64,000 nt of DNA from Venturia oleaginea (taxonomy: Eukaryota; Ascomycota; Dothideomycetes; Venturiales; Venturiaceae): positions 744,001 through 808,000 of the forward strand of contig JABMLP010000003.1 in NCBI GenBank assembly GCA_013176395.1. The letters are read 5' to 3'. How positions within the stretch are numbered: position 1 is the first letter of the stretch; every line of letters starts with the position of its first letter. Position numbers and translations under genes: made by a program. Under the pieces are notes generated by a model, which was given only the letters and a program-made list of their open reading frames with translations, made no database searches and had not been told where the DNA came from. Positions 1 through 9,985 of this stretch are shown one piece after another.

Positions 1-206
1 ACATTTTCGTCGCAAAGCGCAATAGTGGCGACCACAGAGGGGAAGGTTGAACATCTCTCTTCGGAATGGTGTTGCGACAGACTTTCTTTTCATTCAATAA
101 GACGTCCCATTGCTACCTTAGTGTGCGGATGTGTTTTTGCTGTCGATATTTTTACCCAGCGCAACTGCGGCACGCCGGTGACTGTTGATATCACCACGAC
201 TTAATC
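1..206. other. left-edge upstream region
   Basis: No gene seen. This is presumably the promoter and 5' leader of the membrane protein gene that starts at 207. Confidence 0.4.
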
Positions 207-1896
207 ATGAAAGGTGAAATTGATGCTGAAAGGTTGAGAAGGCTCGAGCGGAATCAGCCTTCGGGGAATACTGTGGTTCTGATTGTGAGCTTGCTTTTGC
301 TATTCCCTTTGACAGTCGTTGCTCTGCGGTTAGTTTTGCCTCGACATTTTTGCCATGAGATATGCTGATTTTGTACTTGCAGGATGTATGTTCGGATTCG
401 CATAGCCAAGAAGGTCCGCATGGATGACTTCTTCGTCATCCTGGCAATTGTAAGATACAGCCACTCCGTTGCGAGAACTTTACGTACTCACTTTATCGAG
501 ATTTTCTCAATAGGTGTCACGATTGCAATAGGATATGAGAGCAAAGCGGGTCTATTAAGCCGTGCTGGCATAAAAGTGAGTGATGAATTCAGATGAATCC
601 ACCAGAATCTGATTGCTGAGTAGGCTGGCGTTGCGTTTCACTTGCTCCATTTCACGTCTGCTTGGTGGGCACTTCCTTTAAGTCATGAGTATCATCATCC
701 TAACAACACTGCCAGGGCTTTAAAAATGAGTGTGTGTTGCTTCTGTCACAATATTTTCGGACGCGTAATCAGCCGGAGTAAGAACTTCCTCATCTGGGCC
801 TCGATGGGGATTGTCACTTCCATCTGGATCATTTCATTCGGAGTATGTGCACAACCCTCAACCCTCAACCTCCACCATCCGCTTGAGCGATCGTCTACTA
901 AGCAACGCCAGACCCTTATCTTTTCCTGCAGCCCCGTTTCCTCTCTGTGGAACCCACGTAAGCTCATAAAGCAAGATGGCTGCATAAATGTAGCCGCAGA
1001 ACAACTCGCTCTTGCAATCATAAACGGAGTCTCGGATTGGCTGATCATGTATCTCCCGCTCGTCCTAATCAAACAAAGTGACCTGAACTCAAGGCAGAAA
1101 AGTAAGGCCCCCTCCTCTCCATTTTCTCATTCAAATAGTCCACCTGCTATCATTTCGCCCTCTTCCACGGCCCTTACTAACCCACCTCTACCTCCCAGAA
1201 TACATCTCCGGTATCTTTTCCCTCGCCTTCCTCGCCGTCCTCGCCTCAATCAGTCGAGTCGTATCCTATGCCATCGTTATCGGTGGCTTCAGAACAAAAG
1301 GAGCAATGCTTTGGATTATTCTCCCCATCTCTTCATCCTTCGAGTTGAATGCAGCTATTGCTGCTTCTTCGCTTCCGTCGCTGTCACCGCTGTTTAGAAG
1401 CGCGGCGCAAAATTTTAAATGGAACGGTGGGATGGGAGATAACGATGTGAAAGAACCGGATTTCATCAAACCTGTTGCTTTTCATGGGAATGGGGATGGG
1501 TATGAAGTGTGGGAGAGAGAAACAAGTTTGGAAAGTGGGAAGACTGGGGGTGACGGAGGAGGCATTCTGGTAGAAACGAGTTATGTTGTTGAGAGGAGTA
1601 GTCCTCGGTTCCCTATGAAAGTGTTTAGTACCAAGAGTTGGACTGCTGAGCGCCACTCTGCAAGGATGGAAGGTAGACCAGCTTGGACAGGTGGTGATGC
1701 ACTTGGTATGGGTGGGAGGAATGTTATGAAAGCGCAGCCGCAGCCAGTGGTTATGAGTGCGCAACCATTCTTAAGAGGTATACAGGCGCGTGAACCGGTG
1801 CCGATGGGGACGCGATTGAGTTTTTTGGAGGTATTGAGGCAGGGACCGCCGCCATCTGGGAAGAGGGGGAAGGGAGCAAGGGTTTTGGATGTTTGA
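207..1896 (+). CDS. fungal rhodopsin-like (SAT4-type) integral membrane protein
   Basis: Multi-exon gene for a seven-helix membrane protein of the fungal rhodopsin-domain family (plasma membrane, ligand unknown). Exon 1 (207-328) encodes a Leu-rich first helix. Exon 2 (383-449) carries the family's short basic loop followed by DDFF at the start of the next helix. Exon 3 is best placed at 501-575, which keeps the frame. Later coding stretches include a Cys-Pro motif (CSPVSSLW), a helix with NGVSDWLIMYLPL, and a last exon from about 1199 with WIILPISSSFELNAAI, all typical of the family. The C-terminal tail of about 150 residues is hydrophilic and Gly-rich, presumably cytoplasmic. Internal exon joins between 600 and 1200 were not all resolved. 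The family assignment is firm; the exact protein is not. Confidence 0.75.
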
Positions 1897-4162
1897 TATA
1901 CCCCTTTGTGGTTTTGATCACTTTTGCTTTGCCGCATTATATGGTGTTGATGGCTTGTACTTTACGGCTTGATGTCGTTAGGAACAATCTCTTTTTTTAC
2001 AAGTATGTTGCTGTGGCTGTGTGGACATTAAAGAGTGCTTGCATATTGTCGACGTAACATTTCAGGTTCTACACTTCCAAAGCGAAATCGCTGGATTTCT
2101 GGCGAGTCGATCATAGATATTGGCGCTCCGGAATGGATTCGGTCTCGGAGGAGATTGGAGGGAGGTGACTTTTGGAGGGTAGTTGCATTAAGGTTTTAGA
2201 ACTTAAGGGAAAGGCCCCGTCACATCTATGGTATATGCATTCGAGGCTCTCAACTATGAGTTGTTGATGAAAGCATACCGTACTCAGTCCACAAGCCTGC
2301 AATCACTCCAGTCAGGAGTACCCCAAGCCCATCCCTCGGCGTTGCAACACTTCTTATAACTAGGCTGGTTGTATGGGTAGATTAAACACTAAACAATAAT
2401 AATAATAACAATAAAGGTTAGCAAGCAATCAATACCAGCGAGTTTCGAACGAAAATAGATGGAAATGGTATAGGAATCTTGGGCTTACCGATCATTTGGC
2501 AAGACTATGCTGCTTCTGCAGTCCGTAATTCGAATCGGTCCGACAATACTTGTCCGTAGCATCGCTTTTCCAAGCTCCACTGTTTTTGGGGTTACAGCAG
2601 CCGCGCTCAATTCGGTCTGGCTTTTTTGGGGGCTTTTCTGGGGGCTGGGGCTTATTAGGATTTTGTCGGGGAGCGGTAGGATTTTAAGCTGCTGTAAGAC
2701 CACGAGTTTTTGGTTGAACGAACTGGTAATGATTATAATTGTTCGAGATACTTACTAGAGTAGGGATCCTAAGAGGAAGGCAAGGCAGGTCAAACGCATG
2801 TTTGTGTTGGCTGGCCTAGGCGAAAACGCCTCGTCGACCTGAACTTAGAAATCGGGACTTTTGGGTGGAGGATCCACGAATTCTTGTAGAAGTCGGGGTG
2901 TAGCTACAGTATGTTCTCTTCATATCGTCGTATTTGTATTGCCCTATTTATATCGTCCTACGCTCTTACTTCATATTTAATTCCACCTTCGCTGGGAATA
3001 AAGAACTCGCCGCACGTGAGAAATATCCGAACACCTTCTTCGCGTGCGTCCGCTTCTGCAGCATTTTAATCATCTGGTGACTCCTGACCCGATCTCTTAC
3101 CGGTTAACCCTGCGGCACACCATCGTAAAAGTTCTCGTAGACGTGATATTGTACCTTGCACGAAGACAAACTGGAAGTCGACCTGGCTTGTTTTCTGAGA
3201 GCCAAGACAGCCGTAGATCAGCACCTGCAGGATTTCCATGAGATTTTTACGAGATTCCAATCAAATCCAGCGGCGAGTAAAATCACGTTACCCAAATTTC
3301 AACGCACGATCTTTAGGAGAAGCTTTGAATCAAAAGAAAGCTTAGGGAAGGAGGATTATCGTTTCCGAAGGATATCTTATAAAAAGCGCTCTTCTAGGGG
3401 GCGATGTCTATTTCGAAGAATGAAAAATCGACTTTCAGTTTGTCCTCGTTGACGTGCGAAGTACAATATTGATGCGTTGTGAGAAACCGAATTACTGGCT
3501 CCGGCATATTGACGTACATGATAACAACACCGGCTGTGTGCCCTTGCGAATGTCTCATGTTGATGCCTGGTGCCTGCTCGAGGAAATCACCTGTAAAAGG
3601 ATTGCCAGTTGAGATCGAAGGAGAGAGAGAGTGGGGAAGGCAGACGCCAAAGTCTGACTCTGTACTCAGTAGCGACAGAGTAATAGCGTGTGTTAATGCG
3701 AGCCCGTGGACGTAGATGGACACCTTCGTGCCGAAGAAACACTGTGGTGTTTTTGATCAGGATTGTAGTCGACCTGGGCGAATGCGTCGTTAAGGGGAAC
3801 GTCCCGTATCTCCGGATATTTTTTGCTTTGTAGATTAAAGTCAGACACAGATTTGGGAGATTCCATATTCTTCTGAATCACGAACGAATTCTTCCGCCAG
3901 TATCGTTCAATATAAGGCCTTCGGTCGGGTGCTCGATAAGATGCCGGTTTTCTACTATCGGATTTGCCTTTACGAGCCGAGAGAATTGTCGTTCCTATGT
4001 TGCGCTTGAATCAGCCATCACCTTCGAGATTCCGGCAATGTAGGAGCTGTCGTCTGTGCGAATGATTGCCTGGATATGAATATCCTAGGTGGCTGTGCTC
4101 AAAGCATGGCTCACTACAGGGTCTGTCATCAATATATGGCTTACGTGGAAAGGAGTGTACTA
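1897..4162. other. gene-poor spacer
   Basis: No convincing gene. It holds a short (AAT)n-like run near 2391-2415 and one imperfect inverted repeat (listed separately). Open frames here are short, overlap on both strands and show no recognisable domain. Decayed transposon sequence is possible, given the MITE and pogo element just downstream. Confidence 0.5.
3146..3469. repeat. imperfect inverted repeat, arms of about 40 bp
   Basis: The arm at 3146-3184 is matched in reverse complement at 3428-3469. Shared blocks include ATATTGTAC, GCAC and GACAAACTG followed by AAGTCGA, with a small insertion in the right arm. The arms are separated by about 240 bp. This could be a decayed foldback element. 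No target duplication was identified. Confidence 0.45.
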
Positions 4163-4273
4163 CGGTCTGTTGCATAATAAACGTTAGTGGACCCCCCTTG
4201 TCCAATCCATGCTTCACAGCACTAACACCCTTACGGAGATCTAGCCGCTAGGCATGTATTATGCAACAGACCA
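4163..4273. mobile_element. 111-bp MITE-like element with TA flanks
   Basis: Perfect 16-bp inverted termini, GGTCTGTTGCATAATA at 4164-4179 and its reverse complement at 4257-4272, enclose a short non-coding core. One further base on each side differs (C versus T on the inward-read strand) and is bounded by TA dinucleotides at 4161-4162 and 4274-4275. TA target duplication plus short inverted repeats points to a non-autonomous Tc1/mariner/pogo-class element. No coding capacity. Confidence 0.6.
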
Positions 4274-5416
4274 TAATAATAACTTCCGCCAACTCCATGA
4301 GGGAGGTGGAGGGCGGAGGTGGATCTATCCTTGGAAGAGATTGGATCGGTAAGAAGGTAATGAGCCAGACGCCTCTGCTCCCATTTCTCATACCAAACGA
4401 CCTCGACTGCACGACCGATTTTTCTTTTTTATAGGAAACGCCTTAATTGATCCTTAAGACCCGATCTAAATATATCCTCATCACTGTGGTATGGTGGGAT
4501 TTATCGGGCTACCTGGGTAAGTGGTATACTGCTAGTTATATGCAACCTTAATCTCACGTTACTTGTATAGATGGGCTCTTGTGTTACGGGGAACTCGTTT
4601 TTCAACACAGTTGATTATGTCAAGACCTTCTTGACATCTTTGTTCTCTTGTTCTGGTCCGCGGGTTTGGGGTAAGGGCAATATCAGTCTGGAAGTATTTA
4701 CCTTAAGTGCCTTCCCTTGCTCAGGTTCTTTGGAGGCTCACTAGATCCTAGCCATCCGATGTATCTCCCAATTCAATTGTCGTCTAACCGATTTGATCCT
4801 CAGATCAATCCTGAACGCTTGTCGGTTATTATGAAGGTTGGGGGTGGGCTTGCTTCGTGTGCATATGACTTGTGCTTGATTGTATCTAAGTAAAAGGTCG
4901 TTACTGTAGTAGGTTGAAGAAGCTCCTATGTGAGAAACATAACATGAGATAACCACACCGAGAAAAAGGAAAGTCTGTCCAACGTCCTCCATATATACCC
5001 TTCTGATTCTGGGTGCCAAGGTGCATTCCCACACCTCTTGGCTCTTCCCACACTTCCCACACTGTGGGCACTGCTAAGTGCTGTGGGAACTATGGGAATA
5101 TCACGTGACTCCTGCACGTACTATTCTCCTTTAGGACTGACTCCGTCGCACCTCCATTATCAGTCCTAACAATACCTTCTTGTTATCCAACCATTCTTTG
5201 CGAGTCCTGCCTTCCTGCTCTTCGGCCTTGAGGTGATCTTTAGCCTTGAGGTGATCTGTAACATCTTGCATGCCAGTGTAGAGGAGGTGGAAATACGATA
5301 GCGACGGAAAATGCTTGTAATGATGCTGGAGGAACTGTTGAATATCCAAAGACGAATCATGAAAAGGTAAGTCTACTGAGTGGTGTTTGTCATCGAGCTA
5401 GGGTGTATTATAGATA
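4274..5416. other. spacer between MITE and pogo element
   Basis: No supported gene. A reverse-strand open stretch around 5131-5349 contains a tandem KDHLKA/DHLKAE duplication but matches no family I recognise. A palindrome-like segment lies at 5054-5089, with arms TTCCCACA and TGTGGGAA and an inner GCACT/AGTGC pair. Confidence 0.4.
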
Positions 5417-5418
5417 AT

Positions 5419-5444
5419 GTGTTTCACCACTCAGTGGGCCACCC
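5419..5444 (+). repeat. left terminal inverted repeat of pogo element
   Basis: 26 bp, perfect reverse complement of 6894-6919. Confidence 0.9.
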
Positions 5445-5500
5445 CAGTCAGTGGGCCACCCCATCAAAAAGTCCATTCTCTTGGTACAATAATTGCGATA

Positions 5501-6812
5501 ATGTCAACACCAACCCCTGAATCAGCCCACAAAGAGGCTAGATTACATCTTGCGAAGCAAAGCTTTCAAAAGAATCAAAATTCAAGTCAACGTCAAATCT
5601 CAGCGTCGTACGATATATCTCGAGCTACACTTCAGCGTCGTCTCAAAGGCATCAAACCACAGAGCGAATCCAAGCACAAAAAACGAAAGTTACAACTACA
5701 TGAAGAGCAGGCTCTAGCTCAGTGGATCCTGGACCTTGATCGGCGCGGATTTCCCCCTCAGATTATTGACGTACGACAAATGGCAAATGTTTTACTCGAA
5801 AAACGTGGTACAGAACCTCCACCACAACCAGTCGGGAAGAACTGGGTATCCCGCTTTATCTCCACTCAAACTGAGCTTCGTACAAAGTGGAATCGCAAAT
5901 TCCATTCACAGCGTGCAAAATACGAAGATCCAGTGATAATTAACGCGTGGTTTCAGCGCGTTAATTATGTGCATCAAGCACTTCAATACTCATACAGAAG
6001 CTCGTACAAAGGGTACTCACCGTCTCCTTATCCTCGATGGCCACAACAGTCACGCAACACCAGGGTTTGACGGATATTGTTGTACAAACAACATTATTAC
6101 ACTCTGTATGCCGCCACACACATCCCATCTTCTTCAGCCGCTTGATGTAAGTTGTTTTTCGCCTCTGAAACGCTCGTACGGTCAAGCAGTTCAAGAGCTT
6201 GTTCGTCAAGGAACCCACCATATCGACAAAGAGGACTTTCTATCGATCTATACAAGCACCCGACCAACTGTCTTCTCTGAGCAGAATATCAAGAGCGGTT
6301 TTTAAGCGACAGGACTTGTTCCATACAACCCGCAGCGTGTTCTTTCGTCGCTTACAGTCACCAAAACGCCATCACCACCAGGAACACCCCATAGAGTAGC
6401 ACCACAGTGGACGTCAGAAACTCCTCGTACAATAGCTCAGCTTCAACAGCAGGCTCAGCTCGTCCGAGACCTTCTTCATCGCCAATCTCAGAGCCCAAGC
6501 AGTCAAGCAATCAATCAACTTATCAAAGGATGCCAAGTCGCAATGAATTCTGCAGTGATACTTGCAGAAGAGAACAAGAAGCTTCGTGTAGAGAACCAAC
6601 GACGAAAACAGAAGCAACAATATCGTAGACAATATATTGCACATGGAGGCGTTTTACAGGCTCAACAGGGTCAGTTCTTAGTTCAGGGAGGCAAAAATAA
6701 CTCTGGAGAGAGTGTTCAAGATCAGGAAGTCGTCGTACAACAGCGAGCATTACCAACGTGCAGTGGCTGCGGTATTCAAGGTCATAAGATCAATCGATGT
6801 CCAAATACCTAG
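5501..6812 (+). pseudogene. internally deleted pogo-family transposase
   Basis: The start at 5501 opens a frame with an N-terminal helix-turn-helix (QRQISASYDISRATLQRRLKG, psq-like) and a CENP-B-type second DNA-binding domain. The latter includes HEEQALAQWILDLDRRGFPP and GKNWVSRFI. The frame then breaks near 5968-5980. The sequence resumes in the next frame with the distal catalytic core: LLILDGHNSH (second Asp) and PPHTSHLLQPLDV (third Asp). The segment that should hold the first catalytic Asp is missing. A TAA at 6303-6305 interrupts the same frame between SGF and ATGLVPYNP. The tail holds a coiled coil and a CCHC zinc knuckle (CSGCGIQGHKINRC). The deletion, frameshift and nonsense codon make it inactive. 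Confidence 0.87.
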
Positions 6813-6893
6813 AGAATGTATTATTAGAGTTATTTTGATAATGATCATAGTGGTGGTAGATTTATTGGACGATAACATAAAATTTAGTGGTGA

Positions 6894-6919
6894 GGGTGGC
6901 CCACTGAGTGGTGAAACAC
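6894..6919 (-). repeat. right terminal inverted repeat of pogo element
   Basis: 26 bp, perfect reverse complement of 5419-5444. It ends two bases before the flanking TA. Confidence 0.9.
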
Positions 6920-6921
6920 GT

Positions 6922-7974
6922 TACTTACATTGACTATTATATAGTGTTCTCGAGTTTGCCATTATAGGTTCTATTTAGGGTGTAATGCTCTCACCGGTAT
7001 CCATTCTACTATTCCGGGATTGAGGTCGACTTGTGCTGCGGATAGATAAGGGATGAAGTTATACACGAGACTGGGCCTGCACGGCTAGGTTTTGTATGAG
7101 AAATGCACAACCGTCCAAAAATTCAGACAAGATCAGCCATGCCACCCTTGTTTTTGCACGTGGAAGTCGGTGAGCCATCAGCCATGAGCAATGCTGCCGG
7201 ACTCACGTAAGGATCAGGGTTAAACCACTCTATATGTCAACCACACGGGGGATACCGTAGCGATAGCGGCGACCACTGGACCAGACCGTGAGTTGTCTCT
7301 ATAACCCTCCGCAAGACGGGGGTGGAGGAGGCAGAATCAATATCGGGCGGTGAATCTGTCTGGATTTTCTAGTTGGATTCTGGACTCTGGACCCTGGAGA
7401 GGAGGCGGAAGTTCAAGTTGTTGTGGAGAGATTCTCATATCCCGGTGTCGCTAGGTGAAAACCCAAGCATCGGCCATGCATCCCATCTATCCATCACAAG
7501 CGGGCCCCATCTCCATTCCCTGGCCATCGATTCTACAGACATCGACAATGGAGGAACACAAGAAGAAGCCGAGCCATCACGCGATACGCGAGCCCGTTAT
7601 ACATAGTCGGACAATTTCTCGCGAATTTTTTCTTCGCAGATATCTCAGACCAGAACCAGCGGCATATTCAATCGGCCCAGAGCCTTGATCAGGGCTCACA
7701 GACGCTCGATCAGCCATGGCAATTCAGACATCAATATCCAGATGTCGACATGCCTGAATAATCTCCGCAAGTGTAGTGGTACCATCAACTGCCTCGGACT
7801 CGCTACCTGGAATTGCAACGCCGTTATTGTTAACTTCTGAGCCCATGTGCCAATCATATCCAACTGTCGAGGAAGCCCCTACTGACGAATGTTTGCTGCC
7901 ATTGCTATATTTGCCATATATACAATGAAGGACGAGACTCGCATTCAATTTTTTCATCATTTGTAACTTGGCCA
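6922..7974. other. spacer, possible small spliced gene
   Basis: No firmly supported gene. A plus-strand frame from ATG 7373 could splice near 7595-7640 (acceptor after TTCGCAG) into a second frame reading ISDQNQRHIQSAQSLDQ and ending in MPE near 7757. The donor is poor, and a reverse-strand frame (7724-8053) overlaps the end, so I do not call it. Confidence 0.3.
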
Positions 7975-8970
7975 ATGTCTTCAACTTTGACGCTAAAGAG
8001 CAGCGAGCTCTCTCCGCCAGCAGAGCAAAATCCTCGCTCGCGTGAGAGATCACGCCTACCGCAGGAACGGAGATTCTATCAGGTCAATGCGCTTCCTAAT
8101 CTCCTACTATCACCACAGCAAAAACAGCTTGAGGTTGCACTGATTGAGACAATCAAACAAATTGAGATACCAGCAACACCACCGACTTTACGGAAACGTC
8201 TGTCTGCGCCCGTATCAAGACGGTCGTCTTGGAGTAGTGCGGAGCTCTCATCAACATCAAAGCAAGATGCAACACCCCTCTTTGAGGAAAAGCACCAGAA
8301 AGGACTTGGGCTAAGCGAGCGCCTCAAGCATCTACTGTCACATAAGCGGTTTACCGGAGTTCAACCCGATCATCTTGCTCAATCACCAACGTCCAAGGCT
8401 GAGCTCGAGCCTGAGGTACAACCAGATCAGAGACAACCACCCTCTTTGGAGACGCAGATAGCCGAGTTCGGATCGACACCTTTCAGAATGACTCCAATGA
8501 ACGAATCGGTAATGCTCTCAGTCTCAGCCTCTCCACTAGACTCAGACCATCCGAGCTTGATCAAACTCAGACCTAGCACGTCTCTCTTCAATATCACTGC
8601 TGGACTCGACGACTCAGATTCAAGTCCTGATAGAGCTACAACCTTCATGCCTATCCAAGAAAGAATGTCAGCATCTCAGCCTCTTCCTGATAGCCCTACT
8701 GTGTCCGATCTGAGTCTAAAAGAATCCGCCTGGACTCCCAGGCAACTCGAAACCTCGGAACCAGACAGCCGCCCAATAAGCCCCAACGATGCCAACGCAA
8801 GTGACGATGCCCTGCTTGACAGCATCGTCGACTTCTTCGAGTCATTCGGAGTTGGATTTTGTCGGACCAATTTGGAGGGAGATACGTTCGGCATGGGTTC
8901 ACCGGCAGATGTCGAGCCAACCAACCAAAGGAGCGTTTTCAGACAACAAATGGCAGTGGAACCAGCATGA
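7975..8970 (+). CDS. hypothetical disordered protein, 331 aa
   Basis: Single-exon frame from ATG to TGA. The protein is Ser/Pro/Asp-rich and mostly low-complexity, consistent with intrinsic disorder. It has a basic Arg/Ser patch around residues 75-90 (KRLSAPVSRRSSW) and a short predicted helix near residues 280-290 (ALLDSIVDFFESFGVGF). There is no signal peptide, membrane segment or catalytic motif. I do not recognise the family. The length of the uninterrupted frame and the biased composition favour a real gene, but a missed intron or upstream exon is possible. Confidence 0.55.
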   Translation: MSSTLTLKSSELSPPAEQNPRSRERSRLPQERRFYQVNALPNLLLSPQQKQLEVALIETIKQIEIPATPPTLRKRLSAPVSRRSSWSSAELSSTSKQDATPLFEEKHQKGLGLSERLKHLLSHKRFTGVQPDHLAQSPTSKAELEPEVQPDQRQPPSLETQIAEFGSTPFRMTPMNESVMLSVSASPLDSDHPSLIKLRPSTSLFNITAGLDDSDSSPDRATTFMPIQERMSASQPLPDSPTVSDLSLKESAWTPRQLETSEPDSRPISPNDANASDDALLDSIVDFFESFGVGFCRTNLEGDTFGMGSPADVEPTNQRSVFRQQMAVEPA

Positions 8971-9985
8971 CCACTGTTTCGGGCTCAGGATCATTCCAGC
9001 ATCTGCCCGACCAGACCTTCCTTGCCAGGTTTCCATGGAAGGCCGTCGGCAGTTCGGCGTGCAGCAGCCGGATTCCATTATGAGGTCGACTTCTAAGGGG
9101 CCGCATTTCAGAGGAAGGAGCCGTTCGACGCTTGGCTTACCGCGCTGCCAGTGAGGAGATTGGCGAGACTGGCGTAGATGGCTGCCAGTGAAGAGATGGC
9201 CTGCTCATCAGACGTCTTGAAGGGAGAAGTTGGAAGGACAGGGTCAAAATCACAGGCTCGCGGTGCGGCCTCGAAAATCCGACTTGATGCAATGCATGAC
9301 TATGGACAAAGTCGGTGTGGTTTTGGACTCATGGGGCGAAGGCACCGGGACAAAGACCGACTTCTGTATATTATTGTCGGGCTTTCTTCGTCGGATATTT
9401 CCATAGCAATGGCCAAGATTTTCGCATGATACAGAAAGTCTCTCTTCAGGCCGTAAGCTGATGCAGGTCTTTTGCGACAAGTCGGGCGGCTCTCGAAGGA
9501 GAGAGGAGGATTCGGGGCACAGACGATTCTTGATTGTAAAATGAGGCAGCAAATAGGAATACTCCAATCGCGGACCGAGCTCTCTGCTTGCTTCTTCAGG
9601 CGTGTCTTAGACCATTCCAAGCCTAGCTCAGATGGCACAAATGCGTCGACTGCCTTCTTCCTGGTGGTACAATACCGCAGCCGGGCGTGATGTGCCGATG
9701 TGCGTGACCCTTGGTGAACAACGCAGCATCCGCAGCCATGCCACCCCATCCCATGTCCTGGCCCAAATTCAAATGCTCTTCTGTCTCCTTCGTTGCCTCG
9801 ACTTTGATCACCACACCTCTGTTTTCCCTCGCCTGAACATCGCAACGTGCTTTGTACACCTCATCAACAATAACAACAACAACACGCCAACGATCTTCAG
9901 ACCCTGAATTCGAAGCCGCATCGCTGTCAGTGAACCTACGATCCTATCCTCTATTTGCCTGGACTTGTGATTGCCGCAATCCACA
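8971..9985. other. intergenic region, promoter of zinc-finger gene
   Basis: No gene supported. A CA-rich (AAC)n run lies at about 9867-9886, shortly before the start codon at 9986. Both-strand open frames of up to 180 codons lack any recognisable domain. Confidence 0.4.

Larger units (their letters stand above)
5417..6921 (+). mobile_element. defective pogo/Fot-type DNA transposon
   Basis: A 1505-bp element bounded by TA dinucleotides (5415-5416 and 6922-6923), the hallmark target site of Tc1/mariner superfamily transposons. Perfect 26-bp terminal inverted repeats lie at 5419-5444 and 6894-6919 (starting GTGTTTCACCACTCAGTGGG). The left end carries a second direct copy of CAGTGGGCCACCCC (5432-5445 and 5449-5462), probably a subterminal transposase-binding repeat. 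The single gene inside is a broken transposase (5501-6812). Intact termini with a broken gene suggest the copy can at most be mobilised in trans by a full-length relative. Confidence 0.88.

Noticed and set aside
3000..3030. CACGTG E-box-like sites here and at a few other places (near 5096 and 44032)
   Set aside because: A six-base palindrome is expected by chance many times in 64 kb; no clustering at promoters of related genes was seen.
9300..9845. 181-codon reverse-strand open frame
   Set aside because: Composition is unlike a folded protein, there are no motifs or splice support, and it lies in a likely promoter region.
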